64,000 nucleotides of DNA from Ulvibacter algarum (GCA_947488905.1 CANLBJ010000002.1:186001-250000); one strand, 5' to 3'; numbered from the stretch's first letter, positions 1 through 9,623 are shown. Notes: a model not told the origin generated them from the sequence alone. A program made the numbers and translations.

Positions 1-50
1 AACAACAGTCTGGCGCCTTTGCACTAGGACTTTCTTTTCCTTTAAAATAA
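1..50 (+). CDS. Possible C-terminal end of a gene cut by the window edge
   Basis: The third forward frame is open from the window edge and ends in TAA at 48-50. It encodes QQSGAFALGLSFPLK, which would fit the last strand of a beta-barrel or similar secreted protein. The other two forward frames look random. Only 15 residues are visible, so neither family nor function can be assigned and the frame choice is a judgement. Confidence 0.3.
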   Translation, partial: QQSGAFALGLSFPLK

Positions 51-171
51 TTTTATTAATAACTACAAGTAGATTTTAACATTTTGCTAAACAATTTTTA
101 TTATCTTTAGATAGTTAAATATAAAACGAGACGCCTATACTAAGAAACTACTTAACTAAATTACGAATACT

Positions 172-375
172 ATGGCTAGAGCTATGTTTGACTATACCAA
201 GGCAGTGCTTTCTAAAGTAAGCTTTGATGTAAGCTTGTTCTGCAAAGAGTTACAAAAGGCGATGGACAGATTACTTCCTTACGAAATTGAGGAACTTAAA
301 ATCTGGGTAGATGATCTCTTAAAACAGAACCCTCAATTAAATTTAAATCAGTGTTTAATTTACTTAAACCCTTAA
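172..375 (+). CDS. Small conserved-looking protein of unknown function
   Basis: This 67-residue soluble protein has no signal peptide or membrane segment. It looks mostly alpha-helical and has an amphipathic middle (ELQKAMDRLLPYEIEELKIW). I do not recognise the family. The ATG is preceded by about 120 bases of very AT-rich DNA that contains TATCTTTA, one base off the TAnnTTTG promoter box, near 103-110. The stop codon runs straight into a strong terminator, which supports a real transcription unit. Uninterrupted coding with a helical composition makes a real gene more likely than a chance frame. Confidence 0.6.
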   Translation: MARAMFDYTKAVLSKVSFDVSLFCKELQKAMDRLLPYEIEELKIWVDDLLKQNPQLNLNQCLIYLNP

Positions 376-420
376 AACAAAAACGACCCACTTTTTTTAA
401 AAGTGGGTCGTTTTTGTTTT
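374..420. terminator. Bidirectional intrinsic terminator
   Basis: Two perfect 22-base arms (374-395 and 399-420) are separated by a TTT loop. The core GACCCAC/GTGGGTC is flanked by A and T runs, so the hairpin has a U tract on both strands. It serves the small plus-strand gene and the converging uvrA. Confidence 0.92.
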
Positions 421-436
421 AAGTAATAAGGTAGGT

Positions 437-3274
437 TTATTTTGCTTCAAGTTCTTTTTTTAAGAATCTTGCGGTATGACTTTTCTTTACTTTACTCACC
501 TCTGTTGGTGTGCCTTTTGCAACAACAGTACCACCTCCTTTACCGCCTTCAGGGCCTATATCAATGATATAATCTACCGTTTTAACCACATCTAGATTAT
601 GCTCTATAATTAGTACGGTATTCCCTTTATTTACTAATTTGTTAAGCACAAGCATTAATACTCTTATATCTTCAAAGTGTAAACCTGTAGTAGGTTCATC
701 AAGAATATAGAAGGTATTACCTGTATCTCTTTTAGAAAGTTCTGTAGCAAGTTTTATGCGTTGCGCTTCTCCACCAGATAGGGTAGTAGATTGCTGTCCA
801 AGTGTGATGTATCCTAAACCAACATCACGTATAGTTTTTAACTTTCTAAATATCTTTGGTATATTTTCAAAAAATTCACAAGCTTCATTGATGGTCATGT
901 CTAGCACATCAAAGATTGACTTTGTTTTATAGCGTATTTCTAACGTCTCACGGTTAAAACGTTTTCCCTGGCAAGTTTCACACTCAACGTACACATCTGG
1001 TAGAAAGTTCATTTCTATAACGCGCAATCCGCCACCACGGCAAGTTTCACAACGACCTCCTTTTACGTTAAAGCTAAATCTTCCTGGCTTATAACCACGT
1101 ATCATTGCTTCTGGCACTTTTGCAAAAAGACTTCTTACTTCTCCCCAAACACCTGTGTATGTTGCAGGATTACTCCTTGGGGTTCTACCTATGGGCGACT
1201 GGTTAATATCAATCACTTTGTCTATATGATCAAGACCTTTAATCTTTTTATAAGGCATAGGTTTTTTAACGCCATTAAAATAATACGCGTTAAGAATAGG
1301 GTAGAGAGTCTCATTAATTAATGTAGATTTTCCGCTACCAGAAACACCTGTAACGCCTATCATTTTTCCTAACGGAAATTTTACAGAAACGTTTTTAAGG
1401 TTGTTACCTGTACATCCAGTTAATTCTAGAAAATTCCCGTTTCCTTCTCTAAGTTTTTCTGGGATTTCAATTTTTTTAGTCCCATTTAAATAATCTGCGG
1501 TAAGTGTTTTGTGTTTTAAAATTTCCATAGGAGTACCCTCAGATACTATCTCGCCACCATATTTTCCTGCTGCAGGACCTATATCAATTACATAGTCTGC
1601 ACTCTCAATCATGTCTTTATCGTGCTCTACCACAATTACAGAATTCCCCACATCGCGCAATGCAACAAGTGACTTAATCAGTTTCTCATTATCTCGTTGA
1701 TGCAGGCCAATACTAGGCTCATCAAGAATATAAAGTACTCCAACTAATTGAGAACCTATTTGTGTTGCAAGCCTAATACGCTGCGCCTCACCTCCCGAAA
1801 GTGATTTAGAGCTTCTATCAAGTGCGAGATATGTGAGCCCCACATCAATTAAAAACTGAAGACGTGTGCGCACCTCTTTTACAATTTCTGCTGCAATCTT
1901 TAATTGGTTTTTACCCAATCTTTTTTCTATGCCTTTAAACCACTCTGCCAGCTCAACAATGTCCATTTGAGCTAGCTCTGCAATGTTTTTACCGTCTACT
2001 TTAAAGTATAATGATTCTTGTCTTAAACGTGAACCTTGGCATTCTGGGCAAGGAACTTTATCCATAAAATCTTTTGCCCAACGCTGTAGAGAACGAGACT
2101 CGTTTGCGTCATAAGTATTCTGTATAAAGGTTGCTACTCCTTCAAAATCTATATTGTATTTTCGGGTAACGCCTAGGTCTTTGCTGTTTACTTCAAACTT
2201 GTCATTACCACCATAAAAGATCATTTGCTGTGCTTCTTTTGGCACTTTGCTCCAAGGGTCACTTAATTTAAATTTAAAACGTTCTGCTATTAACTCAAGC
2301 TGCTTAAAAATCCAATTCTTTTTATGTGGTCCGTGTGGTGCTAATGCTCCTTGTTTTATAGATATAGAAGCGTCTGGGACTATTTTCTGTTCGTTAATTT
2401 GATACAGCTGCCCAAGACCTTTACAGTTAGGGCACATCCCTTTTGGGGAGTTAAACGAAAAGTTATTAGGCTCTGGATTAGGGTAAGAAATACCACTAGT
2501 AGGGCACATTAATGAACGACTAAAAAAGCGAGTTTCATTAGTGTCATTATCTAATACCATTAATACATCATCACCGTGATACATGGCTGTATTTATGGTT
2601 TCGCTTATGCGCTTATCATTATCTGGACCTTCTGCTATTTTAAGACGATCTATAACAATCTCAATATCGTGATTTTTGTAACGATCTATGCGCATTCCTT
2701 TAGTGATATCTACGACAACGCCATCTACACGCACTTTTAAAAAACCTTGTTTTGCTATTTGCTCAAAAAGTTCGCGGTAATGTCCCTTTCTAGAGCGTAC
2801 CACTGGCGCAAGAATACTTATTTTTTTATCTGCATACTCGCTTACAATTAAGCTTTTAATCTGTTCATCACTATAGCTTACCATTTTTTCGCCCGTATTA
2901 TAACTATAGGCATCACTACCTCTTGCGTATAAAAGACGTAAAAAATCGTAAATTTCTGTGATGGTACCCACCGTAGAGCGTGGGCTCTTGCTTGTGGTCT
3001 TTTGCTCAATAGCAATCACTGGAGAGAGACCATCTATTTTATCTACGTCTGGGCGTTCAAGACTGCCTAAAAACTGGCGGGCGTAAGCAGAGAATGTTTC
3101 TATATAACGGCGTTGTCCTTCTGCATAAATAGTATCAAAGGCGAGTGAAGATTTACCACTACCAGAAAGACCTGTAATTACCACCAGTTTTTCTCTAGGA
3201 ATAGTAACATCAATGTTCTTTAAATTGTGAACTCGTGCCCCTAAAACTTCAATAACATCTTCATTTTTTGCCAT
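437..3274 (-). CDS. uvrA: Excinuclease ABC subunit A (UvrA)
   Basis: UvrA is the damage-recognition ATPase of nucleotide excision repair; it scans DNA as a dimer and hands lesions to UvrB. Both ABC modules are visible: Walker [10 protein letters not shown] near residue 35 and GVSGSGKST in the second half, each followed by LSGGEAQRI and an ILDEP Walker B. The C-terminal zinc module (CETC...CETC) is intact. The first module reads CPTSG at about residue 257, so its second Cys is Ser while the partner CPNC is present. I start at the ATG at 3274 (945 aa, normal length). An in-frame TTG at 3283 lies inside the TACCTTTG promoter box and should be upstream of the transcript. The gene stands alone. 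Confidence 0.97.
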   Translation of the reverse strand: MAKNEDVIEVLGARVHNLKNIDVTIPREKLVVITGLSGSGKSSLAFDTIYAEGQRRYIETFSAYARQFLGSLERPDVDKIDGLSPVIAIEQKTTSKSPRSTVGTITEIYDFLRLLYARGSDAYSYNTGEKMVSYSDEQIKSLIVSEYADKKISILAPVVRSRKGHYRELFEQIAKQGFLKVRVDGVVVDITKGMRIDRYKNHDIEIVIDRLKIAEGPDNDKRISETINTAMYHGDDVLMVLDNDTNETRFFSRSLMCPTSGISYPNPEPNNFSFNSPKGMCPNCKGLGQLYQINEQKIVPDASISIKQGALAPHGPHKKNWIFKQLELIAERFKFKLSDPWSKVPKEAQQMIFYGGNDKFEVNSKDLGVTRKYNIDFEGVATFIQNTYDANESRSLQRWAKDFMDKVPCPECQGSRLRQESLYFKVDGKNIAELAQMDIVELAEWFKGIEKRLGKNQLKIAAEIVKEVRTRLQFLIDVGLTYLALDRSSKSLSGGEAQRIRLATQIGSQLVGVLYILDEPSIGLHQRDNEKLIKSLVALRDVGNSVIVVEHDKDMIESADYVIDIGPAAGKYGGEIVSEGTPMEILKHKTLTADYLNGTKKIEIPEKLREGNGNFLELTGCTGNNLKNVSVKFPLGKMIGVTGVSGSGKSTLINETLYPILNAYYFNGVKKPMPYKKIKGLDHIDKVIDINQSPIGRTPRSNPATYTGVWGEVRSLFAKVPEAMIRGYKPGRFSFNVKGGRCETCRGGGLRVIEMNFLPDVYVECETCQGKRFNRETLEIRYKTKSIFDVLDMTINEACEFFENIPKIFRKLKTIRDVGLGYITLGQQSTTLSGGEAQRIKLATELSKRDTGNTFYILDEPTTGLHFEDIRVLMLVLNKLVNKGNTVLIIEHNLDVVKTVDYIIDIGPEGGKGGGTVVAKGTPTEVSKVKKSHTARFLKKELEAK

Positions 3275-3280
3275 AGTTTG

Positions 3281-3288
3281 CAAAGGTA
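3281..3288 (-). promoter_or_regulatory. uvrA promoter -7 box, probably leaderless
   Basis: On the minus strand the box TACCTTTG matches the Bacteroidota consensus TAnnTTTG exactly. Only six bases separate it from the uvrA ATG, so the transcript would start at or very near the start codon. The start site itself is inferred. Confidence 0.65.
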
Positions 3289-3325
3289 CTCAAATGCGCT
3301 TAAATTTTGGGTGTAGGGTTTCCTA

Positions 3326-3401
3326 CGGAAATGTTAATTGTATACAAAAAGATTAAGTGATTTGATGGTACTCCCCGGGATTCAAATCATTTACATTTCC
3401 G
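3326..3401. repeat. Nested inverted repeat upstream of uvrA
   Basis: Outer arms 3326-3337 and 3390-3401 pair at 11 of 12 positions (CGGAAATG core). Inner arms 3359-3365 and 3382-3388 (GATTTGA/TCAAATC) pair perfectly. The apex holds CCCCGGG. The right outer arm overlaps one copy of the TTTCCGAAG motif. No U tract follows, so this does not look like a terminator. Confidence 0.55.
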
Positions 3402-3411
3402 AAGCAAAAAA

Positions 3412-3443
3412 AAAAGCCTTTGATACGAATATCAAAGGCTTTT
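3412..3443 (-). terminator. Intrinsic terminator of the 608-aa lipoprotein gene
   Basis: The 14-bp stem AAAAGCCTTTGATA / TATCAAAGGCTTTT has a four-base loop. On the minus strand it is followed by an uninterrupted T run, and it lies about 26 bases past the stop codon of the gene at 3469. Confidence 0.9.
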
Positions 3444-3468
3444 AAACTAAAACTAATTTGGGGTGTTT

Positions 3469-5295
3469 TTAATTATCTCTAAGCACGTGAACTGTACCAG
3501 TTATAAAATGTGTGTTACCACTAAAGTCTTCATAGTTTCCAGAAAAACTGATGTCAATATATTCTCCTACTTCACCAAGAGTGGTAAGGTTGTATACAAT
3601 TTCATTATTAACGTTAGACATATCAAAGAACTCAGACATATTAAAACCAAGATCGTTTGGGTCTTGCCAATCTAGAAAGTCATAAACGCCTAAATGTGGA
3701 GCTGGCAATAACTCACCGTACATATAGATACCTTGACCAGAATTATCACCAGCATAAATATTTACATTAGGATTTCCAGTATTTGGATTGCTTGCAGAGA
3801 AATTAGCCTCAATATTTACTGTTTCAAAGAATGTTTGTGCACCATTATCTAAGTCATATTGTATAAACTCTGTAACCGTATCACAAGCTAAAAGATTACC
3901 TACATCTGTAAGTGGTGTTGTAAAATTATAGGTCTGTAATGTAGATTGTTGTAAACCATCAATATCAATACCTTGTATTGTAAACTCAAGTTCTGCTGTA
4001 CAACGCAAAATAGTAATTTCAAAACTTCCGTCAGCTTCTACTACAACTGTTGCGCCACCCCCTTGATAGTCTACAACAACATATCCATTAGAGATAGAGG
4101 CTCCATTACAATCACTTAGGGTACCTGTTACAGTCTCTGTTACTACAATGCCAGATAGTACCACAGTGACTGGTACCGTTGTGTCTACACTAAATGGACC
4201 TACATTAGTGTTAAAAAGTGATGTGTCATTACAGGTCTCACTATATACATTTAACTCTAAAACTTCTCCATTAGGCATATATCCGCATACTTCTCCATCA
4301 TTATTTGTCGTTCCAGATGTTGTACCAAATGTTGGGCTTGTAATAGTTACTAATGAGTTTGCAAGAGCGTTACCGTCTTCATCTGTTAAGACTAAACATA
4401 CTACACTTGCATCTGTAGGTATATCATAGTTCCAGAAAGAAAAGTGACTTACTTCTCCTATGTATTCTGTACCTATTAATGTTGCTTCTCCTTCTTCAAT
4501 CCATACACCGTTCACTTCGTCAAAATACCATAATGGGATAGTAGTAGGGGCATAAGATATAATACTAGGATCTACAGGCATGGTGATGGTTGCTGTGCTT
4601 CCGCTCATTAAGTTAAGATCTTCACCATTTGCTCCTCTTAATTCTACTGCGAGCATACCCAATGTAACTAGCCCTTGTGCTTCGCCATCTTCATCTTGCG
4701 CATATAGCATACCTGGCATTTGATCTCTCATATTCTCATCTGCTGGATCAAGGTGGTGTAAAATAACATCTACTGTACCTGTATATTCGTTTCCGCTTTC
4801 GTTTATATAATTTCCGTTAAGCACAACAGATGCTCCAGCACCGTTTGTGATAGTTGCTATCTCACCGCTATTAGTAGATCCAGCAATTGTTTCTGGCAGC
4901 ATCATTATACGTACTTGATTAAGACCGTGGGTAGGAGCAATACTTCTTGATGCATGAATAAAGCCAACTTTAGAGGCTTTTATATATCCAAAACGCTCAT
5001 AAATAGAGGCGTCTCTTAAGATGGCAATTCCGTTTTGATCTGTTGACGTATTTAGGTTTGCTACATTTATATTTACACCTTCTAGGTTGTTACCGTCTTT
5101 ATCTACAACGGTCACCATTATATCTCTAATAATGGTAGCTCCATAATTAACGACGAAGTCTGGGTCAAAAGAGTTCATGTCAATCACACCCACAACATCA
5201 TCTGTGTCGTCAGTGCTATCAATTGTGTCATCATTATTATCACAAGCAAAGCAAGTGATAAGAAATGCTAGTAAAAGTAGTTTTGTAGTTTTCAT
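3469..5295 (-). CDS. Large surface lipoprotein with Ig-like/carboxypeptidase-regulatory-like domains
   Basis: The 608-aa protein begins with a lipoprotein signal (MKTTKLLLLAFLITCFAC), so Cys18 would be lipidated. It is followed by an acidic Asp/Thr-rich linker of the kind often seen on surface-exposed Bacteroidota lipoproteins. Residues of about 60-120 (VTVVDKDGNNLEGVNINV) and about 300-380 (VLTDEDGNALANSLVTI) look like carboxypeptidase-regulatory or CNA-B-like beta-sandwich repeats. The middle part (MPGMLYAQDEDGEAQGLVTL) resembles flavobacterial proteins of unknown role. There are no catalytic motifs. The gene is monocistronic, with its own terminator. An adhesion or structural surface role is inference. 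Confidence 0.8.
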   Translation of the reverse strand: MKTTKLLLLAFLITCFACDNNDDTIDSTDDTDDVVGVIDMNSFDPDFVVNYGATIIRDIMVTVVDKDGNNLEGVNINVANLNTSTDQNGIAILRDASIYERFGYIKASKVGFIHASRSIAPTHGLNQVRIMMLPETIAGSTNSGEIATITNGAGASVVLNGNYINESGNEYTGTVDVILHHLDPADENMRDQMPGMLYAQDEDGEAQGLVTLGMLAVELRGANGEDLNLMSGSTATITMPVDPSIISYAPTTIPLWYFDEVNGVWIEEGEATLIGTEYIGEVSHFSFWNYDIPTDASVVCLVLTDEDGNALANSLVTITSPTFGTTSGTTNNDGEVCGYMPNGEVLELNVYSETCNDTSLFNTNVGPFSVDTTVPVTVVLSGIVVTETVTGTLSDCNGASISNGYVVVDYQGGGATVVVEADGSFEITILRCTAELEFTIQGIDIDGLQQSTLQTYNFTTPLTDVGNLLACDTVTEFIQYDLDNGAQTFFETVNIEANFSASNPNTGNPNVNIYAGDNSGQGIYMYGELLPAPHLGVYDFLDWQDPNDLGFNMSEFFDMSNVNNEIVYNLTTLGEVGEYIDISFSGNYEDFSGNTHFITGTVHVLRDN

Positions 5296-5475
5296 AAAAT
5301 GTTTTTTATACCAACTGAAAGTGGTGGTTACTATAAATAAAACAAGTTGAAATCTATTTTCCCTACGTTTACATTAATAAAATACAAAAAAATAAGGAAG
5401 CTAATTGCACTTTAAAACCCATCAATAAAGGCTTTACTATTATTAATAAAAAGCTATAAAAAAAGATAAAAGCAA

Positions 5476-7197
5476 TTAATAACCAACGGCTGTATCATCT
5501 CCACGACGATCTGCACCACCTTCTAGTTTACCATTGGTTTTTCTTAAAATGGCGTCTACTTTACCTATAACAGGGGCATCATCTTTATTAATTTTATATC
5601 CTTTTTGTGATAAACTATCAAGTACATTTTTATCAAAACCTACAGGCTCAACAAGTACCTCATCTGGCAGCCATTGATGGTGAAATCTAGGTGCGTTTAC
5701 AGCATCTTGCATAGTCATATCATATTCATACACATTAAGAATAGTTTGCATTACAGAGGTAATAATTGTTGATCCTCCGGGTGTACCAACACTCATCCAA
5801 AATTCTCCATTTTTCTCAACAATAGTAGGTGTCATACTGCTCAACATTCTTTTTTGTGGAGCTATAGCGTTTGCCTCGCCACCTATAAGACCAAACATAT
5901 TAGGTTCGCCAGGTTTAGCGCTAAAATCATCCATCTCGTTATTAAAGAAAAAACCCAAGTCGTTGCTATATAATTTAGAGCCAAAGGCTGCATTTAGGGT
6001 AGTCGTTGCAGCAATGGCGTTTCCTCTAGCATCTACAATAGAGTAATGGGTAGTTTCTGTAGATTCTTGACCTAAAGGCTTTCCTGCCGCTATAGAAACA
6101 GAAGGAGTAGCCTTATCAAAAGAAAAGTCATTCATTCTACCTTTTACATAATGTTGACTAATTAAACTATCTACAGGAACTTCTACAAAATCTGGATCGC
6201 CTAAAAACTCACTTCTATCTGCATAAGCACGTCTTGAGGCTTCTATGATAACTTGCATAGATCGTGTTTGGTTGTGCCCATAATCTATAATAGGGTACTC
6301 TTCTACGGCATTTAATATTTGAGCTAGACAAATACCACCACTAGAAGGTGGCGCCATAGAGATAATCTTTAATTCTTTATAATCAAATAGTACGGGTTCT
6401 CTCCATACGGCTTCATAACTAGCAAGGTCTTGTTTGGTGATGATTCCGTTTTTTGAAGAAATGAATTTTACCAGAAGGTCTGCGGTTTCATCATTATAAA
6501 ATTCTTCTCTTCCGTTTTCTATAATGCGTTTAAAAGTAGCAGCGAGAGCTTTATTAATAAAACGATCATTAGCTTTCCACTCATTAGAATAAATACTTTT
6601 CTCTCCATTCACTTCTTCAAAAATAGGAGCATATTTATTAAAACGTCCTGCTTGATCTTCTGTTAGTAAAAAACCATCTGTGGCTAGTTTTATTACAGGT
6701 TCAATTATTTCTTCCATAGGTAATGAGCCATATTTTTCGTGAACGGCAAACATTCCTGCAACTGTTCCGGGGATACCAACTGCTAATGAACCTGTCTTAC
6801 TTTTATCGCTTATAAAATTTCCGTCGTCATCAAGATACATATCTCTAGTAGCTGCCATTGGGGCTTTCTCTCTGTAGTCTAAAGCGCCCACTTCGCCATA
6901 TTCTGTTCTATACACCATAAAACCACCACCACCTAGATTACCAGCGTATGGATAAACAACTGCGAGTGCAAACTCTGTTGCAATCATTGCATCAAAGGCG
7001 TTTCCGCCTTTTTCTTTCATTATTTTCAGACCAATATTAGAAGCTTCTTGTCTTGCAGAAACCACCATAGCACTATCTGCAATAACACCTAGTTGCGGTT
7101 TTTTAACTTCGGAAATGTGCGGGTCATTTTTACAAGCGCTAAATAAAAAAATAGCAAGCAGATGCAAAAAATAAAGAGAGTAGTTTTGTTTTTTCAT
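5476..7197 (-). CDS. ggt: Gamma-glutamyltransferase (lipoprotein)
   Basis: This enzyme hydrolyses or transfers the gamma-glutamyl group of glutathione and related compounds outside the cytoplasm. It is an N-terminal nucleophile enzyme that cleaves itself into two subunits. The nucleophile Thr is recognisable in TTHYSIVDARGNAIA at about residue 385. Further family motifs are AATTTLNAAFG, NNEMDDFS, SSMTPTIV and the GTPGGSTI block. At 573 aa the length is typical. The signal ends LFSAC, predicting lipidation and a periplasmic or outer-membrane location. The start is one base past the stop of the acpH-like gene (TAAGATG), so the two are translationally coupled. The functional link between them is not obvious. 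Confidence 0.95.
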   Translation of the reverse strand: MKKQNYSLYFLHLLAIFLFSACKNDPHISEVKKPQLGVIADSAMVVSARQEASNIGLKIMKEKGGNAFDAMIATEFALAVVYPYAGNLGGGGFMVYRTEYGEVGALDYREKAPMAATRDMYLDDDGNFISDKSKTGSLAVGIPGTVAGMFAVHEKYGSLPMEEIIEPVIKLATDGFLLTEDQAGRFNKYAPIFEEVNGEKSIYSNEWKANDRFINKALAATFKRIIENGREEFYNDETADLLVKFISSKNGIITKQDLASYEAVWREPVLFDYKELKIISMAPPSSGGICLAQILNAVEEYPIIDYGHNQTRSMQVIIEASRRAYADRSEFLGDPDFVEVPVDSLISQHYVKGRMNDFSFDKATPSVSIAAGKPLGQESTETTHYSIVDARGNAIAATTTLNAAFGSKLYSNDLGFFFNNEMDDFSAKPGEPNMFGLIGGEANAIAPQKRMLSSMTPTIVEKNGEFWMSVGTPGGSTIITSVMQTILNVYEYDMTMQDAVNAPRFHHQWLPDEVLVEPVGFDKNVLDSLSQKGYKINKDDAPVIGKVDAILRKTNGKLEGGADRRGDDTAVGY

Positions 7198-7198
7198 C

Positions 7199-7795
7199 TT
7201 AATATTTTTTATCTATTTCTACTAACTTCTCTTTACAGCTGTCTCGTAGTTCTTCAAAAAAGCTGGTAAATTCTATTTCAAACTCATCATAAAACTCTTT
7301 GAGTTCAATGACGGCAAAGTTCATGTTAGAGCGCCCTTTTACGCGCACGCTCATCTGGTCTAATATCTTACTAATACCTGGTACTGTGGCGTAAGACAAG
7401 AGCCAGTTGTCTGCCATCATATAAGGCATCATTCGCTGTATTCTGGTAGGGAGTATTGCGTAGTTGTCTTGTAGTAAGTTGTAAAAATTGTCTATGTATT
7501 CTGCTAATGGCACATCACTATACTTACTCCAGTTTTTTGCCAAAAAATGGTCATAAAGTATGTCTACTATTACACCGCTATAATGCCCATGTTTTTCGTG
7601 TAATCGCTTTGTGCTTTTACGCACAGTAGGATGACTATCTGTATAACTGTCAATAAAACGGTGCAGCAAAATACCTTTTTGAATGGTTGCTGGATACTTT
7701 TGGTATTTTTTGCCTTTAATTCCGTCTGCGATAAAGTTGCCAATAGTGACTCCTTCATCATCGCCAGAAAGGTAAATGTGTGCGAGAAAATTCAT
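7199..7795 (-). CDS. Acyl carrier protein phosphodiesterase family (AcpH/DUF479)
   Basis: Members of this HD-like family remove the 4'-phosphopantetheine group from acyl carrier protein. Family hallmarks are the N-terminus MNFLAHIYLSG, then IGNFIADGIKG, the LLHRFID segment at about residue 45 and the VDILYDHFLAKNW block at about residue 80. I choose the ATG at 7795 (198 aa); the longer frame begins at a GTG two codons earlier and lacks support. It is the first gene of a two-gene operon with ggt. Real activity is only known for a few homologues, so the substrate here is inferred from family membership. Confidence 0.85.
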   Translation of the reverse strand: MNFLAHIYLSGDDEGVTIGNFIADGIKGKKYQKYPATIQKGILLHRFIDSYTDSHPTVRKSTKRLHEKHGHYSGVIVDILYDHFLAKNWSKYSDVPLAEYIDNFYNLLQDNYAILPTRIQRMMPYMMADNWLLSYATVPGISKILDQMSVRVKGRSNMNFAVIELKEFYDEFEIEFTSFFEELRDSCKEKLVEIDKKY

Positions 7796-7810
7796 TAGCA
7801 CAAATTACAA

Positions 7811-7873
7811 AAAACGTCCTTTTGATTAGAGTTAATCAATCTTAAATAATTAATAAATTTAAAAGGACGTTTT
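7811..7873. repeat. Inverted repeat next to the 7865-8089 element
   Basis: AAAACGTCCTTTT (7811-7823) is the exact reverse complement of AAAAGGACGTTTT (7861-7873). A smaller palindrome GATTA/TAATC lies in the loop. The same CGTCC end recurs at 8085-8089, tying this hairpin to the larger inverted repeat. Confidence 0.7.
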
Positions 7874-8089
7874 GACCCACGACCAGGTGCTTCGCACCTT
7901 ACACGATTCACGACAGGATAGCAACTCTAGTATTATTTTGTTAGATACTGTTTGAAGATTGAAGCACTATAGTTTATTGGATAACATTGACTTCGTTTAT
8001 TACAAGAATCATTATAAGCTTCATAAATCTAAAGATTTAATCGTGAATCGTGTAATGAACGAAGTGAATGGTCGTGGCTCAAAACGTCC
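7865..8089. repeat. 225-bp element with 49-bp inverted terminal repeats (MITE-like)
   Basis: Arm A (7865-7913) and the reverse complement of arm B (8041-8089) are both 49 bases and agree at 41 positions with no gap. They share GGACGTTTTGA, CCACGACCA, CTTCG and TTACACGATTCACGA. The differences cluster in two four-base blocks that in arm A make the small hairpin GGTGC-TTC-GCACC. Both ends are bordered by AAAA, a possible target duplication. The 127-base interior has no convincing gene: a 67-codon frame at 7959-8162 starts with TTG and reads through arm B. An outer pair GCAACTCT (7921) / AGAGTTGC (8139) lies nearby. The element fills most of the 416-base gap between acpH and glmM. Confidence 0.7.
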
Positions 8090-8180
8090 AAAACTCATAG
8101 AAGATCTTTATTGCTATGAGAATTATTTTCGACCAATAAGAGTTGCTAAATTGACTCTTTAATATTCATATATTAACAAG

Positions 8181-8188
8181 TATCTTTG
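8181..8188 (+). promoter_or_regulatory. glmM promoter -7 box
   Basis: TATCTTTG matches TAnnTTTG exactly, 29 bases before the glmM ATG. An exact ATTTCAGAAAT copy (8198-8208) sits between the box and the start codon. Confidence 0.6.
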
Positions 8189-8217
8189 TTTTTTAATATT
8201 TCAGAAATACAACAACA

Positions 8218-9603
8218 ATGACATTAATAAAATCTATATCAGGAATTAGAGGAACCATAGGTGGTACTCAAGGCGAAAACTTAACACCATTTGATGCGGT
8301 AAAATATGCTGCGGCTTACGGTGCCTGGGTAAAAAAGCAACGCAACAAAGACCGTTATAAGGTTGTGATAGGTCGTGATGCACGTATTTCTGGAGCTATG
8401 ATTCAAGAACTTGTTGTAAACACATTAATAGGTATGGGTATAGATGTAGTAGATCTAAGTTTATCTACAACACCTACAGTAGAGGTTGCTGTAGCACTAG
8501 AAGCTGCAGATGGAGGGATTATCTTAACAGCGAGCCATAACCCAAAACAATGGAACGCTCTTAAATTATTAAATAGTAAAGGAGAGTTTTTAGACGGTGC
8601 AGCTGGACAAGAAATTTTAGACTTGGCAGAAAGTGGAGATATCACTTTTGCAGAAGTAGATAACTTAGGAGAGCGTTTTATTAATGATGCTTACATGGAT
8701 ATTCACGTAGATGAGGTTCTAGATTTAGAGCTTGTAAATGTAGAAGCAATAAAAGCAGCCAAATTTAAAGTAGTGGTAGATGGTGTTAACTCTACGGGAG
8801 GTATCGCAGTACCATTATTATTAGAGGCTTTAGGCGTAGAAGCTGTAAAATTATACTGTAAACCTAACGGTGAGTTCCCGCACAATCCAGAACCATTAAA
8901 AGAACATTTAGGAGACCTAATGGCCTTAACTGTTAAGGAGAATGCAGACTTTGGTCTTGTGGTAGATCCAGATGTAGATAGACTTGCGTTTGTAGATGAA
9001 AAAGGAGAGATGTTTGGCGAAGAGTACACACTAGTTGCCGTTGCAGATTATGTATTAGAACATACACCAGGAAACACGGTGTCAAATATGTCATCATCTC
9101 GTGCTTTAAGCGATGTTACTAAAAAACACGGTGGTAAACATCAAGCAAGTGCCGTGGGAGAAGTAAACGTTGTAAATATGATGAAGGATACTAAAGCCGT
9201 GATAGGTGGAGAAGGAAACGGTGGTATTATTTATCCAGACTCACACTACGGGCGTGATAGTCTTGTAGGGATAGCCTTATTTTTAAGTCATCTTGCAGCT
9301 AAAAAAATGCCAGTAAGTGAGTTACGTGCTAGTTACCCTAACTACTTTATGAGTAAAAAGAAAATAGCTTTAACGCCTACTATAGATGTAGATGCGATAC
9401 TTAAATCTATGGAAGATAAATATGCTTCAGAGCAGATTACAACTATTGATGGTGTGAAGATTGACTTTCCAGAAAACTGGGTACACCTAAGAAAATCTAA
9501 TACAGAACCAATAATTCGTGTGTACACAGAAGCTTCTTCACAAGAGATAGCAGATAGTCTAGCAGATAGATTTATTGCAGAAATAGCTGCTATTTCAAAA
9601 TAG
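8218..9603 (+). CDS. glmM: Phosphoglucosamine mutase
   Basis: It converts glucosamine-6-phosphate to glucosamine-1-phosphate for UDP-GlcNAc and peptidoglycan synthesis in the cytoplasm. The phosphoserine loop TASHNPKQWNALK is at about residue 100, the Mg-binding loop DPDVDRLAF at about 240, the sugar-binding GGEGNGG at about 325, and the phosphate-binding RKSNTEPIIRVYTEA near the C-terminus. At 461 aa it is of normal size. A phosphomannomutase or phosphoglucomutase activity cannot be excluded, since the superfamily shares these motifs. The presence of an alternative GlmU gene 2 kb downstream on the same strand supports the GlmM assignment. It has its own promoter and terminator. Confidence 0.92.
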   Translation: MTLIKSISGIRGTIGGTQGENLTPFDAVKYAAAYGAWVKKQRNKDRYKVVIGRDARISGAMIQELVVNTLIGMGIDVVDLSLSTTPTVEVAVALEAADGGIILTASHNPKQWNALKLLNSKGEFLDGAAGQEILDLAESGDITFAEVDNLGERFINDAYMDIHVDEVLDLELVNVEAIKAAKFKVVVDGVNSTGGIAVPLLLEALGVEAVKLYCKPNGEFPHNPEPLKEHLGDLMALTVKENADFGLVVDPDVDRLAFVDEKGEMFGEEYTLVAVADYVLEHTPGNTVSNMSSSRALSDVTKKHGGKHQASAVGEVNVVNMMKDTKAVIGGEGNGGIIYPDSHYGRDSLVGIALFLSHLAAKKMPVSELRASYPNYFMSKKKIALTPTIDVDAILKSMEDKYASEQITTIDGVKIDFPENWVHLRKSNTEPIIRVYTEASSQEIADSLADRFIAEIAAISK

Positions 9604-9623
9604 AAAAGTTTCTTTTAATATAG

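Noticed and set aside
3359-3388. tRNA gene
   Set aside because: Only a T-loop/acceptor-like 3' end is visible on the minus strand; the bases on the 5' side cannot pair as a T stem and no anticodon arm is present.
3463-3675. Plus-strand frame of 70 codons opposite the 608-aa lipoprotein gene
   Set aside because: Lies fully antisense to a well-supported gene and has no promoter or family features; the same holds for the other antisense frames inside uvrA, glmM, carB, rmuC, the permease, recG, mnmE and dnaN.
7959-8162. 67-codon plus-strand frame between acpH and glmM
   Set aside because: It starts with TTG, has no promoter or family resemblance, and runs through arm B of the inverted repeat; the repeat explains the sequence better than a gene.
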